Assembly: GCF_010093535.1 (NCBI RefSeq)
Contig: NW_022985171.1
Span: 510,232-574,231, forward strand
DNA: 64,000 nucleotides
Direction: 5' to 3'
From: Lindgomyces ingoldianus
Lineage: Eukaryota > Ascomycota > Dothideomycetes > Pleosporales > Lindgomycetaceae
Position 1 is the first letter of the stretch. Each line of letters opens with the position of its first letter. A program made the position numbers and the translations under genes. Of the stretch, positions 21,945 to 34,844 are shown one piece after another. The notes under the pieces are model-generated. The model was not told the origin of the DNA. It saw nothing but the letters and a program-made list of their open reading frames with translations, and made no database searches.

Positions 21945-23183
21945 ATGGCAAGATCAAGTGAATATTGGCCTGGTTTTGCCGATCTTAGTCCGGAGTCAGA
22001 GAGATATAAGCGAATCTGGCACATACTCTCTTCAGCAAACTTCGAGCATCTGAAGAAACGCGGAATAGACTCGCGGCGGAGACACCAACCTCACCTCCCT
22101 CCAGATGTTAGCTGTAGCATAAACCTAACGCACTTTGCGTCGGGTTTCGATAACCTGGTCGTGGAACTCGCGTTTTCAGACAACGTCTGCTGGGTCGCTC
22201 AGATTCCACATCGCGATATTGATAGCAACATTCGGACTTCGTTGTTAAGTGAGATTGCTACGATAAATATCATCCGCAAACGTACAAGCATTCCGGTACC
22301 TCAGATTTTCGATTTCGAAACGTCCACAAACCAACCATTTGGGTATCCGTACGTTTTTATGCAATGCTTGGGCGGCCGTACCCTCGACAACACACTAGCG
22401 GTGTCGATACCTCTGCAGCACCATACCAAGGTAGCCAAACAGCTTGCAAATGTCTTCATGGAACTACAGAGTCTGACGTTCAACCGCATTGGACGACTTT
22501 GGTGTGGAGATACCGCCGAGGAGTCTGTCGAAATCATTGCAATGGCGTGGCACTATTCACCTGGTCCCTTGGAAACTTCACTAGAATATTTTTACAACCA
22601 AAGGCAAGGGGAAAATCGAGAAATCACCGCCATGCATCCGAACAATCCGGACTGGCTTACGGCAGGTTGGGTACTGAAAACGGCTCTAGCTCAAATCATC
22701 ATTGAAGATCGAGTCCGGGGCCCTTTTCCGCTTTGCCATCTCGACCTTCATTATGGCAATCTTCTTTTTGATAACGAATACAATCTGACGGGAGTCATCG
22801 ATTGGAGCAGTGCCCAGGCTGCCCCCATCGAGCAGTTGTCAGTCTGTCCAGAATTTGTCATTTTCCCAGGGTTATCTGAGGAGGAGAATCGGCCAATCCT
22901 TGAGCTTAAGAATCTCGTTATACAGTTTATAAGGGAGATGGAGAAAGATACAGAGAAGACGCCGTCCTTAGATCACCAACAGGTAAATATCAAGGAGAAC
23001 CCGGACCTTACGCGCCTTTCCACCTATATGGCCTCCAAAAGTGCTGAAATCACGCTTCGACAGTACATGGCCTCACCCAAGGGAAGTCTTTGGGCCGGTA
23101 AGGTGGTCGCAAAACTTATCTATGGGAATAATATTACGTGGGAACAGCTGAAGGAGGTATACGGTACCATGCCACTTTTTTAG
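21945..23183 (+). CDS. APH-fold phosphotransferase-like protein
   Basis: An intact single-exon gene of 412 aa. The fold is that of aminoglycoside/choline-kinase-like enzymes, which phosphorylate small molecules using ATP. The N-lobe shows SGFDNLVVELAF with VAQIP as the likely ATP-lysine strand, where the usual Lys is not evident. The hinge is FMQCLGGRTLD. The catalytic loop CHLDLHYGNLLFDN contains Asp267 and Asn272, and the metal-binding Asp286 is in GVIDWSSA. In filamentous fungi this is a large, expanded family without known substrates; drug-resistance function should not be assumed. It begins about 250 bp from the decayed transposon, in accessory surroundings, yet its frame is intact. Confidence 0.82.
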   Translation: MARSSEYWPGFADLSPESERYKRIWHILSSANFEHLKKRGIDSRRRHQPHLPPDVSCSINLTHFASGFDNLVVELAFSDNVCWVAQIPHRDIDSNIRTSLLSEIATINIIRKRTSIPVPQIFDFETSTNQPFGYPYVFMQCLGGRTLDNTLAVSIPLQHHTKVAKQLANVFMELQSLTFNRIGRLWCGDTAEESVEIIAMAWHYSPGPLETSLEYFYNQRQGENREITAMHPNNPDWLTAGWVLKTALAQIIIEDRVRGPFPLCHLDLHYGNLLFDNEYNLTGVIDWSSAQAAPIEQLSVCPEFVIFPGLSEEENRPILELKNLVIQFIREMEKDTEKTPSLDHQQVNIKENPDLTRLSTYMASKSAEITLRQYMASPKGSLWAGKVVAKLIYGNNITWEQLKEVYGTMPLF

Positions 23184-24998
23184 ACGATTTTCGATATTCG
23201 TGGGTTCATTAATTAGATCTGTTGCAAGGGATTGTTGGTGCAGTGCTACTAGTTACCTAGGTGGTGATATTCTCATACTCATAGCAAATCCTCGTTTCTC
23301 ACTGTCTGCTCTCTATCACTGGCTGCTTGTCTGCTCTCTGTTTTGGCTTCCGTCTCCGACAACTTTCGTCAACCTTCTTTTGATATCACCATTAATACGA
23401 ACTACATCCTTTAGAAGAACTATCCACCACCACCGCCCCGTCCATTTCAGAGGTAATAGATTACTATCTTAATCACAAGATGAGCAGTAGCCTTGCCCAC
23501 GTTCTCGACAAGAAGTATGAAGTGAATAAGTTGGACTTAGTAGGTGAACCTATTCTTGAACTGTTCCTAAAGCACGAGTCCAATAACTGCTTTACCCACA
23601 AATGCCTGCCTCTGCCAGTTCATAGCGGGCAAATTTGGACAATGTTGCACAGTAGATGGATCCAAAATTATTCCGCAGTGAACGCTGCTGATACCAAATG
23701 TTCTGAATAAATCCAACCGAGAGCTACATATAATCGCAGCAATTCACAACGCCTCCCCTGCCAATCCTGATCCCATGAATACAAGCGAGTGCTTTCCTGA
23801 ATGCAAACGATGGCCTAGAGACATTCTTGCACTCTATTAGGTAACAGTTAGCGTCAAAAACCAAAGAGAAATCTCCTGCCATGCATTAGTATGTCCTGCA
23901 GATCTTCCGGTGGGTTGCACTCACTGCAGTAGCACTCCGAGTTTGCGTGCAATCATACTTCGTCAGACTGTAGGTGTTTGGTTCGCCATGAAGCCCATTC
24001 GACGCAGAATAAAAATACGACGCAGTGAATGGTTTTAAGGCAAAGCGAGATTCACCAGCTTCGAGGCGCTGAAAGCAGATTCCATTTGCTTCAAAGAAAG
24101 AACTCCGTGCCTCTAGCTTTCATCATTTGAAACAGCGACGTCGCCCACACGTATGAAATCTCGCGAAGTGATGCCCTGCTCTTGGTGAGCTTGGGATAGA
24201 AGTTGGAAAGAGATTCCCTTTATTCGCTGTACTAGAAGTGGCTCACTCGGAATTGAAAAAGTCGGGAACGTTGAAGCATCTGAAGCTATGCATATATATA
24301 TATCTATATATCTATATAACAGCTCTGAAAGGCTCAGTGCCTGTCTCAAAGGAACTAATTGTTTTGGCACGTTGCGTCCCAAATTGTCGCCAGTGGAATT
24401 TACCTATGTTCAAGATATGGCGGCGTCGAGAGTCGGTGGGACGAAAATTTTCAAAAGGGGAGAGCACTGCCCGCGCCTAGATAATCTCTAGACCTGAAAA
24501 CAGAGATTTTGGCGGTTTAGACCCTGTACATCTCATGAGACATTCGGTAGCAGGAGTAAACCACATTTTGCGGTTCAAGTGAGGTCAATCAACCCGCGAT
24601 TGATTGCTGCAAAGAAAGCTGATTAAACATGATTGGCATAGCCAAAAGGATGGCAGGGCTGCATGAACCCTGTTAGAAGGCTGAACATTGCGTGCAGGAT
24701 TTAGGGGGGCAACAGATGATTTTTATTGGCTTGTTGCGCCCTCACAATTCCTCCATGCAGCTCGGTGATCGATGGATTTCCTTATCTCTTACTCAATGAA
24801 GCATGTTCAGCCTTCCCGCAAACAAATCCTAGATTCTGACCAAGGTTAGCGCTGTCAAAATGAAAGCGCATCGGCTAATATCTATATAGATGATTTGTTC
24901 ATTCTGGTAATTTCGCCGCCCCAACTTGGTTAGACTACACCGACGCTGCAACCCCTCTGAACGACACTACTTGACATCTCTTGCTTGGGTTGGTAGGC
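23184..24998. other. Intergenic, no supported gene
   Basis: A short frame at 23480-23710 (76 aa, begins MSSSLAHVLDKKYEVNKLDL) could be a gene fragment but has no recognisable domain. An (ATATATCT) type microsatellite lies at 24291-24319. Nothing else is seen. Confidence 0.45.
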
Positions 24999-26716
24999 TC
25001 ACGCTTTCTCCTCCACATGGGAAGCATATCCCTGCTTTGCTGCAACCTCTTCAGCCCTGCGCTCCAAATCATGAGTCGCAAAATCGGACTTCTTCATGCC
25101 AGGTACAAACAACGGAGCGTTTCGGAAAAGATGGTTCATCTCCTCAAGTGGACGCTTCGCGGTTTCTGGTAAGACAGCCCAAAAAAAGATTGCATTCGTC
25201 AGATTGCAAATCTGCAGAAAAGTGAGCAGTAGATCCAGAAGCCGTTTGGGGGGGGTTTCTTACGATGAACAGGAAATAATATCGATATCGCACATGGGTC
25301 ATCGCCGGCTTCGTGACCTGCCCGATGAGAGTATTGAAAGCGAAGGAGGTCATTGTAGCAATAGAGACTCCCTTCGATCGAGTTTTGGTGTCAAAGATCT
25401 CGGCTGGGATAATCCAGGACAGAGGTCCGCAAGTAGCGCTAAATGAGAAGTTGTATATCCAGGTGATGACAATGAAACCCCAAGCGGCGGAATTGTTCCC
25501 ACTCTCTCCGGGAGGAAATTTTGCAAGCAAAATAGTTGCGATGATAAATGTGATCATGTTTCCAAGATTTCCGAGAATAAGCGGCCAGCGACGTCCGGTG
25601 TAGTCAATGAAGAGAATACAGAGGAACTGGGCAATTAGAGCTATGACTGAGGAGATAGCCTGGTATTTCAGAGTGTCATCACCCTTGATACCCATCTGGC
25701 CGAATATGGTAACTGAGTAATACTGGATTGCACTGACGCCGGTCATCTGAATAGAAGCCTGTATGGAGCAAGCAAGAAATAGCCGGCGGAAGCAAGACTT
25801 GTCGGTAAAGAGTTCGGTATATGACTTGGCCTCGTGTTCATGCTCAAAAGTAATCGCATCCTGGATCTGGTCAAATTCTGCCCGAACCCAGGGGTCGTTC
25901 TCGTTCCCATGAGCATGTAATTTAGCAAGCGTTCGTAATCCGTCCTCTGGCCTCCCATGATCAATGAGCCAACGTGGAGATTCAGGAAAGAGGAGAATCA
26001 AGCATGCGAGGACGGCGGCGGGGATAATTTGGATCCCGAGACTGACACGCCATTGGGCGCTATTCGTTGGAGAGAAGCCCACGTAGGTGCCATACGATAT
26101 CCAAGCAGCAGCAAGGGCTCCGACACCTAACATAAACTGTTGAAGAGCGGTGATTCGCCCTCGAATACTTGGGTGAGCTAGTTCGGCTTGGTATAGGGGG
26201 ATGATCATGACGAGAACACCGACGCTACAGGCATCAGAACCGCTTCTTCCGTTTGAAGACTTGGGTTCTTACCCAAGACCCGCAATTGCTCTTCCGGCAT
26301 AGAGATAGGACAGATTCTGGGCCCCCGTCTGCAGGCCTCCCCCGAGGCAAAAGATAATTGCCCCGTTCATGATAGTTAATTTTCGACCGAGAATATCACC
26401 CAGCGGTCCGGCTATAGCAGCCCCGAAAAATGCGCCTCCCGTGAAGACGGAAACAACTGCGCCTCTAAAGAGAACTCAGCAATGGATTAGGAGACTCTAG
26501 TGAAGATGCGCACGTCTCATTGTCGGTCGGCTTGAACTTGCTCGCAAAGGACTGCGATGCGATAGCTTCGGCAATTACACCCAAATCATAACCGTAGAGG
26601 AGCGACCCAAGTGAAGCAAAGACACTGACAAGGAACTATCCGCATTTGTAAGTTTGAGATGACTACTACAGTCATTGGAGTGTTCTTACTTGGTACCACT
26701 TGGGTGGAATAGCCAT
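24999..26716 (-). CDS. MFS sugar transporter (SP family)
   Basis: A five-exon model, complement join(24999..25211,25264..26224,26273..26464,26514..26635,26690..26716), 504 aa; all junctions keep frame. It is a plasma-membrane sugar:H+ symporter of the hexose/pentose transporter type with 12 predicted spans. Motifs: GSLLYGYDLGV in TM1, GDILGRKLT after TM2, LFPESPRWLIDHGR before the central loop, DYTGRRWPL after TM8, and PETAKRPLEEMN after TM12 in place of the usual PETKGRSLEE. The first exon is only nine codons. It is divergent from a GH51 arabinofuranosidase, start codons 501 bp apart, which suggests that L-arabinose or arabino-oligosaccharides may be the substrate. That is inference from context; the sequence alone gives only the sugar-porter class. 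Confidence 0.88.
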
Positions 26717-27217
26717 GGTGGGTACTGGAGCGTCTGTGACAAGATTGACGGGCCCTCAACCAGAGTAGTACTAGGCTTTATACTTTCTTGCCTCACATGG
26801 TAAACACGTTGCCAGGTACTGAGTGACATTTCCCCAGAATCTAGTTCCCCGCTCCGCAGCTGCCCTCCCCGGTTCAGTGTTAAATCTTCCGACGCTTCGG
26901 ACTCACCTTCGGGCAACGATCAACCGAACGAGAGGTGGAAAATGGACGAGTACTAGCGGAAATGTGTCCGGTAAAGGGATGGAGGGGAATTGAAAGGTTG
27001 CCGTTAGGATAAAGTCGAGGCACCATGTTGATCCACAATTTTCCCATCAATCATCAAGGCCCCCAGTAAATGATGCTAGGCCGGACTGGGATTAGCGAAT
27101 ACCCACCTCAGTTGAGTCTCATACCAATGACACTCTCTCCGACCTCAGGCCATAAATATTCACCTCCCTTCCAGTGATCAAAACATTTTCGCGACGGACT
27201 ACTTGGTAGAGAGAGCT
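26717..27217. promoter_or_regulatory. Shared promoter of sugar transporter and GH51 gene
   Basis: 501 bp between two divergent start codons. Two CCCCAG sites (26832-26837, 27061-27066) fit the CreA/Mig1 consensus SYGGRG on the opposite strand, consistent with carbon catabolite repression. CATAAATATT at 27151-27160 is a candidate TATA element for the GH51 side. I found no perfect XlnR (GGCTAA) site. Short motifs of this kind arise by chance, so these are candidates only. Confidence 0.55.
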
Positions 27218-29129
27218 ATGGCAACGTTCACCAGAATATCCGATGACGAGGCTCCATCCATTGAAGTTCATCCGTCGCATAAGCTCTCCGAGATCAACGA
27301 CAACATATATGGAGGATTCACAGAGTACTGATGCAGTACGACCCCTATCCCGACAACAGGCTTACCAGATACCAGGCACATGGGCCGCTGCATCTACGGT
27401 GGTATATATGACCCAGGAAACCCTTTGTCCGATGAGCATGGGTACCGGAAAGACGTTATTGAAGCTCTCAAGGACTTGAATGTCCCCGTGGTCAGGTATC
27501 CGGGTGGGAACTTTGTTGCCACTTACCATTGGCTAGATGGCGTCGGCCCGAGGGAAAACAGACCAAAGAGGTATGAGCCGCCATTTGACCTATTCCTTGT
27601 TCAGCTCCCACTGCACCACGCTGTTTCTCATCAGCAGGATCAGAAATCATATCTCGTATTACACCCTGCTCCATATTGGCTAATAAATTATTTCAGACCT
27701 GAACTTGCCTGGATTGGCGTCGAGACCAACGAATTCGGCACAGATGAATTCCTAAAGTGGTGTGAGGTTGTCGGCACGGAACCGTACCTGTGCCTCAACT
27801 TTGGCACCGGAACTCTTGATGAAGGTCTGCACGTGCCTTTTCTATGCCTTCCACCGTTGTTGACGAAGATTAGTACAGCCTTAGGATGGCTTGAATATTG
27901 TAATTCCAGTCAGGATACATATTACGCAAACTTGCGTCGTCAGAATGGACGTGAGGAACCATACAATGTCAGTATGAACACTATATCTCGTATTATATTC
28001 CCTTAATATTATCTTTATTTCCGCTTTGATCTCAAGCCTCACCTCCTTGAAACTTTCTCACAATACCAGGTCAAGTACTGGGCCCTCGGGAACGAAATGT
28101 GGGGCCCGTGGCAAGTCGGCCAGATGACGAAAGAAGACTACGCCAAACGCGCATACCAATGGGCAAAAGCTCTTAAGCTTCTCGACCCCTCTATTACCCT
28201 CATTCTCTGTGGTCAAGATGGTCTCAGTAGCTGGGATTACTACGTCCTCAAAGAGTGCATAAAACATGACATTCATGGGCTAGGCGGAGATCGCACGAAA
28301 AGCCTCATTGATATGCATAGCATACATATTTATACGGCAGATAAGGATCATCTACCAAATGCTACCGGTACGGTACTTAATTTTTATTCTTGCGGGGTAT
28401 ATGTACTGATGAGGTGCTGTAGCCCCTCGAGCAGCAGAACGTGCGATTCAAATGACAAGCTCCCTCATCGATCTAGCACGAATCGAGAACGGCGTACCAC
28501 ACGGGGTGCCCCGCCAAACCATCTGCTTTGATGAATGGAATGTCTGGGACCCCGCTCGAGCTCCGGGAGAGCAAGGTGCAGAAGAGAAATACACCCTCAG
28601 TGATGCTCTTGCCGTCTCCGTTTGGCTTAATGTTTTCATTAGACAGTCTGCAGTTGTTGGTATGGCGAACATTGCACAATCAGTGAACGTCATCTCTCCT
28701 CTCATGACCACCAAAGAGGGTTTGGTCAAGCAGACTACTTGGTGGCCTCTCCTTTTGTTCTCGAAGTACATGCGTGGCCATACCATCGCTTTGAATGTTC
28801 GGAGTAGTGAATATACCGGGGTTACGAATCCTCCGTGGATTAGGGGAACAATCGAGACGCCGTATCTGGACTGCAGTGCGACCTTGTCGAATGATGGCCG
28901 CGTAAACCTAGCGGTCGTGAATATTCACGAGGAGAAAGGGTTCGCGACAAAAATTAACGGCCTCAAGGCTCAGAAAGTTGAGGTCTGGAAGGTTACAGGG
29001 CAAAGTGCTGACGCGGTGAATACGTCTGGGTCGGAGACCGTTACGGCTGTTAAGGAAGAAGAGTGGGATGGGAAGGGCATGTTCACTTTTCCCAAGCTCT
29101 CGCTGACGCTATTACGCTGGGAAATTTGA
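27218..29129 (+). CDS. abfC: GH51 alpha-L-arabinofuranosidase, intracellular type
   Basis: A six-exon model, join(27218..27324,27376..27570,27697..27824,27879..27967,28070..28367,28423..29129), 507 aa, in frame throughout. The enzyme releases terminal alpha-L-arabinofuranose from arabinan and arabinoxylan fragments by a retaining mechanism. The N-terminus reads [20 protein letters not shown], as in fungal AbfC and bacterial GH51 enzymes. The acid/base is Glu182 in LGNEMWGPW and the nucleophile is Glu310 in CFDEWNVWDP. GTEPYLCLNFGTGTLDEALG and LGGDRTKSLIDMHSIHIY are conserved barrel segments. There is no signal peptide, so it probably acts in the cytosol on imported oligosaccharides, which fits the adjacent transporter. 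The first intron is 51 bp and, if retained, would stop translation at once. Confidence 0.92.
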
Positions 29130-31764
29130 TTTTTTTTATACAGTTTGTCTTCGCTTTTATTCCATGGCGAATCAATCTTTAAAACATTTGTTTAAACTCT
29201 ACTTCCCGGTAACCACCGCACCAAATAACTTTGTGGCTGCATAACACAGCTGTAGTTCCGCTCATCTAATTGTATTTCGCCTCCAGGAAAACAGCAAGTG
29301 TGGAGAGCTGATTGCAAATTCAAGTGATAAAGGAATATTTCAGACCGGTCGTGGTTTTCAGAATGGTGAATGATACTGCCAAGACTTTCACTCCTTATCG
29401 AAGGCTTCTTTTCCACACCCCGAGGAACCAATCTTTCCCCCGGAATTGCCAGAAATTTCCGGCATGCTCATTTAACTACAGTGGGACAAAAATTGAGCTT
29501 GATTGCGTCATTAGGGATTGTCTCAACTTCTCACAGTTCGGTCACCGCCTCTCAGCCGCTCTATTTCACCTACACACCGAGATTCCAGCTACTTCTGACC
29601 CTCGCTTATGGGTACACCCACCGCTAATTAATCACCTGAAGAGGTCAAAATACTCTCTAGCGCCTCTCATGACCTATGCGAGCCCCGACTTCTCCCGAGA
29701 TCGAAAGTTCTGGCACTGATGACCTCAGGTGTTTCACCGCGCCCATCCTGAATAGGAAATCGATTTCTGACTAATCGCCCTTTCCTAGCGCCTCCCACGA
29801 CCTATATTAACCTCGCCTGCCCCTCCACCACCTTTGCTTCGACACCTTACTTCGCTTCGTTCCTCCTTCAACTTACAATTTCTCCTTTGAACACCTCCAC
29901 CCGACATGCACAGTTTTTCTTCTTCACTCTTTGCTTCACCCCACCCAAACAGAACAATATTATCTACAGAGAGAGACCGCCAGCTATCTGGTTCTTCACT
30001 TCGCCAAGAACAGATAGCTAACGTACCTCCCAGGAATTTCATTGCTGAAACACTCCTTTCTCTCGCCTCCCCTCCTCCCTCCCGCTTTTCCCCATCCCTT
30101 ACTTTCTTATGTACTTTATCTTCCTTAACTTCCCTTCCCACTTCCCGCCTCACATGAGCCGCGTTCGCAGTTCGGTGAGCTCTGACACCTGACCTCACTT
30201 TGACCATGAATGGGCCTTCATGGTAGCCGTTGGCGCGTCCGGCCCAGAGGATGCTGCCTAACTGTATACGGCTTGCGAGACGTTGTCCCACTCCCAGGAC
30301 GTCACGGATGGCTTGAGGGTGTTTATTCCCTCCCGTTGGGGTCGCATCCCTCCGCGGTTCGCATCACGAGCTGTTCCCGCACCATCGTGGTGGTCAAGTC
30401 GCAAAGGTCATGGCTCTGCGTCGCTGGGTGGGCGCGAGCTGGCGCCCTGACGAAGGAGATCGGGATCACTTAATCAAGCCGTAATGACTCGCAGCGGGCA
30501 CGACAGAAAAGTGTTCTAGTCACTGGTTAAAAATTCCAATGGCCTTGGCTCGACAGGTCTAGGGTTTTCCGATCCGTAGAGGATACCTTTTTTCTGCGGG
30601 GCGCGGCTCACCTTGCTCTGGCATGGGTGGAATTGGGTGCATATTAGATGCTCATGGGTATGTACCAGCTTTCTTCCATGGATGGCTGGCGGTCTCTTTC
30701 TCTCCTCATCAACTTCGATTTCGACTTCGACATCTCTGGTACCAGTCCTTCAATTTCTTTACCTTCAACCTTTCAGTAAGTCACCATCCTCCTTCACCTT
30801 ATGGCTAACATTGAAAGTTAGCGCGTAATGGATATGGTTTTTGAGTAGATAGCGTCCATGGATGGGGTTGGATGGAGCACAACAGTGTTGGGTCGTCATG
30901 GCCAACGGCGACGGCACGGGCAGCTAGCAATTTAACATGACCCATTACTCCATCCACAGACCTGCTTGTCTTCTTACATGCGCCGTGACATGTTAAACTC
31001 ACTCCCAGACTCGTTAGCTGCTTCGAACATATCCTTACCGATCATGCCCCACTATCGCACTCTCTCACTGCCTTACTCACTTCTCCACCACACACAATTT
31101 CCATTGTGAAATATTCCTCTCTCCTGACTTCAAGCCGGCCATCACCTCTACTACTACTCAGCCCCGCCTTCACCTCTTTCTACAGTGGTTTAATACCCAC
31201 GAACCCCGTGGACAATCTTCTGCAATTGCCCAGCACCCTCTCAGTTCGCCGTATCCCTCCTTCTAGCGAATCCGTTACCAACAACCGCACACTCGAAACG
31301 TCACTCACGCCTACCTCACATACAAAAGTATCCAACCGGCCCGAAATTTCATATCAAACCGTAATTCATTATATTGCGATAAGATACACTCACTAGACCC
31401 CCTTAACATGTACATAGAAAAGAAACAAGGCCATCAGCTCATTACCTGGTTAATGCTCACAAACCACTACCCATGTCGAGGCAAGATCTGCATCCTGGAT
31501 CTGCATTTTGGAAAAAAATGACCACATATGAAACCCTTTAGAGGACATGCTGAATGACATAAAAGAAGAGAAGGGGAAGGAGATAGAGGGAGGTAGGCAG
31601 GTATACCTCTAGACCTGACCTAACCTGACGTTGGCGCTGAGGTTTAGTCCTCATGCATATCTGACAACCGAAGAATCGTAACAAATGCAAATGCAGTTCC
31701 TCTTCACCTCAATGCGCATGCATCCATCTTGCTTCATCACCCCTCCCAATCCCAATCCGAACAC
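29130..31764. other. Intergenic with pyrimidine-rich stretch
   Basis: 2.6 kb without a supported gene. The interval 29800-30160 is strongly C/T-rich on the plus strand, like a fungal core promoter or 5' leader, and carries a low-complexity frame of 83 codons (29906-30157). No spliced coding frame follows that I could build. It could be a non-coding transcript or regulatory DNA. Confidence 0.4.
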
Positions 31765-34468
31765 CTACCCTTCAACCCCCTCAACCTTCCTCAAAAACTC
31801 CCTCACCCTACCCACCTCCACCCCATCCACAGGATCACTTTCCAACGCCGCTACTAACCCCTCCACCACGCCGTCAATCCTCTCTTCCTCAACCTTCGTA
31901 CACAGACTCACAACCTTACGATACATATTCTCCAACCCAGCATCCTTCTCTTTCAATAACCTACGCCTCTCTGCTAGTCGCTTATTATTAACTACATACA
32001 CCTCCAATCGATGACGAAGTAGCTGGGTACTCTGCAACCGCGCAAGGAAGGCCAGATTCTGGTGTGCGATAGCATTGAGATCGACTGGCAGAGGTGTGGA
32101 GAGATATGCTTGGCCATCACTCGCCTTCCAAGTTGGCCCCAGCCTCTCCACCACACTCCTCAATCCCTCTGGCAAATCCTCTTTCTCAATGTCCACCCCC
32201 GTACCCTCTGCATCCGCATACCCAGGTTTCCTCCTCACACTAAGCTCCCTACCCCCCACATCCACACCCATCGTCACAGCCAACGTGTTTTTCTCAACTT
32301 CAAGCCAGCGCTTCAAATTTGCGATACGTTTTGCACGATCCTGTCTTGCGCGAAGCCGCGCGCGCAGGCTTTCGAGACGATGTTGCTCGGATTTTTGGAG
32401 CGCGGAGAGCGAGGCGATGGTTTCGTTTGTGCGGTCTATGAGGTCTTGTTTCAGGCGGGCTTCTTGAGTGAACTGGACGGAGGCAGATTGGAGGATGCCG
32501 GACATGACTAATCACATAGACAGATTGGTTAGCATTTCACGCGTGATGAGATAAATAGAGGACAATGGGAAGGGGAGTGGAATGGGCAGGCTTACGCGGT
32601 TGGATTTCCCGGCTAGTTTCCTCGACTTTGGATAATGGCGCTTTACCCTTACTCGGGCTATTGATTTGGGCGTTAGTAGATGCGTCGTCATTGCCAACGC
32701 CGAAGTCTACTGGTCGTGTGCCCTTGTGGTTAGGGATTGAGGGGTCCGCTTGGACTTCCATGAGCTGAGAGATGATATTCCTGTTGCCGATTCTGGCAGC
32801 GAGGTTGAGAGCAGTGTTACCAGCTTTGTCACGGGCGTTCACCATCTCTTGCATGAATCGCATCAAGCCGATCGGTTTGGGATAGTTGCTGTTGCCGTCA
32901 AAGGAACTTGACTGGCTGTTCCCGATGTTGCTGCGAACGAGGTATTCGAGCAAGGCTTCGAGGTAATATTTGCTCGATGCGGCACGGCCTTTGATGGCGC
33001 ACGTCACTGCAATGTGATGCAGAATAGTGCGTCCTTGGTTATCGCGGAGTTCGATAAGGGGTGCGAGGATCTCGAGGGTTTGGGGAAAGCAGCTGTGGTC
33101 GAGGCTGTTGTTGACTGAGACTGCACTCATCAGCGAGGTTTGGCCAACTGCATTGCCGCGAAACATGTTGGCGCCTTTAGACACGAGCAAACGCATCAAG
33201 GATACACGCGCGAGTGTTGCTGCCCAATGCAATGCCGTATTCGCGGCATTGTCGATTGGCATGTCCAGATCAGCGCCTGAGAGGTGGAGGATTGCGGGAT
33301 GGTTGCTGAAATCTGTTCGCGACTGGTCTGCGAAGAGGTCGGTCAACATGGCCTGCTTCTCTTCCGAGACCTTGTCGTTTGGCGGTGGGAGGGGTGCGAG
33401 TGCAGTTGGTACTTCGCCATCTGCTGTAGTGAGGTGGTGTCCAATAGTCTGATAGAAGGAATCGTTGGGTTCCGTCGGTGAACCATGATCTCGCATCGAT
33501 ATTTCAGCGCCGTTTGGTTGCGAGAAAGATTCCTCTTGTGAATGCCGTAGCCGTTTCCTCGGCGGTTCCTGGACGTCTCCATCCACCATTCCCATGTCGG
33601 CATGACCGTTTGCACCGAAGCTACGCTCGGAAGCCAGACTTGCAACACTCTGCTGGCTGCTTGCCCGGAATGAGTCTTGGCTCCCGATTGGTCCTTGAGA
33701 GGGCCGACCGACGGATCGGCGCCCTTGCGAAGAACTTCCGGGCCGCGGTGCTGGGGAGTTCATTCTTGCGACCTTGTTCATGGCTGCCAATGCGCTGGTT
33801 GCAGTAGATGAGATATTAGAAAAGAAAGTGCCGCCAACACTCTGGTTTGCATTGCGGCCGTCCATGCTTTGGGTGTAGAAGCGTTTCCTGTTTGCTGCCA
33901 TAGCCTGTTCCTTGGTGGGCGTCTCAATGCCTTGCGATGAATTGCCATCTGCGCTCAAATCGTAGTCCAGAAGCGGCCGGAGAAGGTCCTCGACGCCATA
34001 CTGCCGGCAGAACTCCCGCCCGCGGCGATAATTAATCCAAGTGCCCTGGTATTTGCCATAGCCGCCCTGGACCTTCTCATGCTCGCCAGTCAATATCTCT
34101 TTCTCCAGGACCTTTGTGCGCTTGCCCTTGTCCACGCCGGCGACCTTGAGGATTTGGGTAGCGTTGAGCCAACCGTCGGAGCGACGGCGCATGACCGCAA
34201 CACGGTTGACTTCCATTTCGTAGACGGAGACGCCAGAATAGACGGCCTAGAGCAAGTCAATATATGCGGAAGCGGAGAACAAGAACAGACATACGGTGTA
34301 GATCTGGGGCTTATCCATAGCATGTTGCTGGAAGCCATTGAGGTCGGAGAAGGAGCGGTTGAAGCCGGGGGCGGCCATGATGCCGTGCGACGAGTTGCTG
34401 TACATGGCGGGCTGGGAAGAGGAGCCGGAGGGGAATGAGGATGGCAGTGACGAGTGCGCGACTTGCAT
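31765..34468 (-). CDS. MBP1: APSES transcription factor, Mbp1/Res type subunit of MBF
   Basis: A three-exon model, complement join(31765..32507,32596..34246,34295..34468), 855 aa. With Swi6 this protein forms MBF, which binds ACGCGT-type boxes and drives G1/S genes in the nucleus. The core N-terminus MDKPQIYT|AVYSGVSVYEMEVNRVAV is the start of the KilA-N/APSES DNA-binding domain, continuing through RSDGWLNATQILKVAGVDKG and GYGKYQGTWINYRRGREFC. Ankyrin repeats follow in the middle (DMPIDNAANTALHWAATLAR, TILHHIAVT, AGNTALNLAARIGN). The C-terminal exon encodes a long coiled coil and the heterodimerisation region. Both introns are short (48 and 88 bp). The model gives 50 residues before MDKPQIYT; the internal Met51 may be the real start. 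Confidence 0.92.
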
Positions 34469-34844
34469 TATGTCAGCGAGACGCTGAATCGATGAATGAT
34501 GCGGGGGAGAAAGGAGGTCAAGCAGCGGTGGGCATGGCCAGTCGCGAGGGCGCAGGCTGGAACAAGGGGGATAGAAGTCCAGTGGGATGCGCCAGAAAGC
34601 AGTTGGCTTATAGCAGCGACAGACGAGCTGGACGCGACGCCGAGGGCATTAACTTTGGACCGTGGCCGTGAGGGGTGAATGCCTTTGATTCACGTCGTGG
34701 AAGTGTGGAGAAGTCAGCAGCGCGTCGGTGATCTCGCGTCCAGGGCGTGTGTGGGCTGCCGAGGAGCGAATCAGCACCCAGCATGGCTTACCCCCAGTCA
34801 ATTCTCACCTTTTCTTGTTTTATATATCTCGTCCATCCTCCCCT

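Noticed and set aside
29785..30291. A 168-codon minus-strand frame
   Set aside because: It is Arg/Glu/Gly-rich low-complexity text arising from the antisense of a pyrimidine-rich leader-like stretch.
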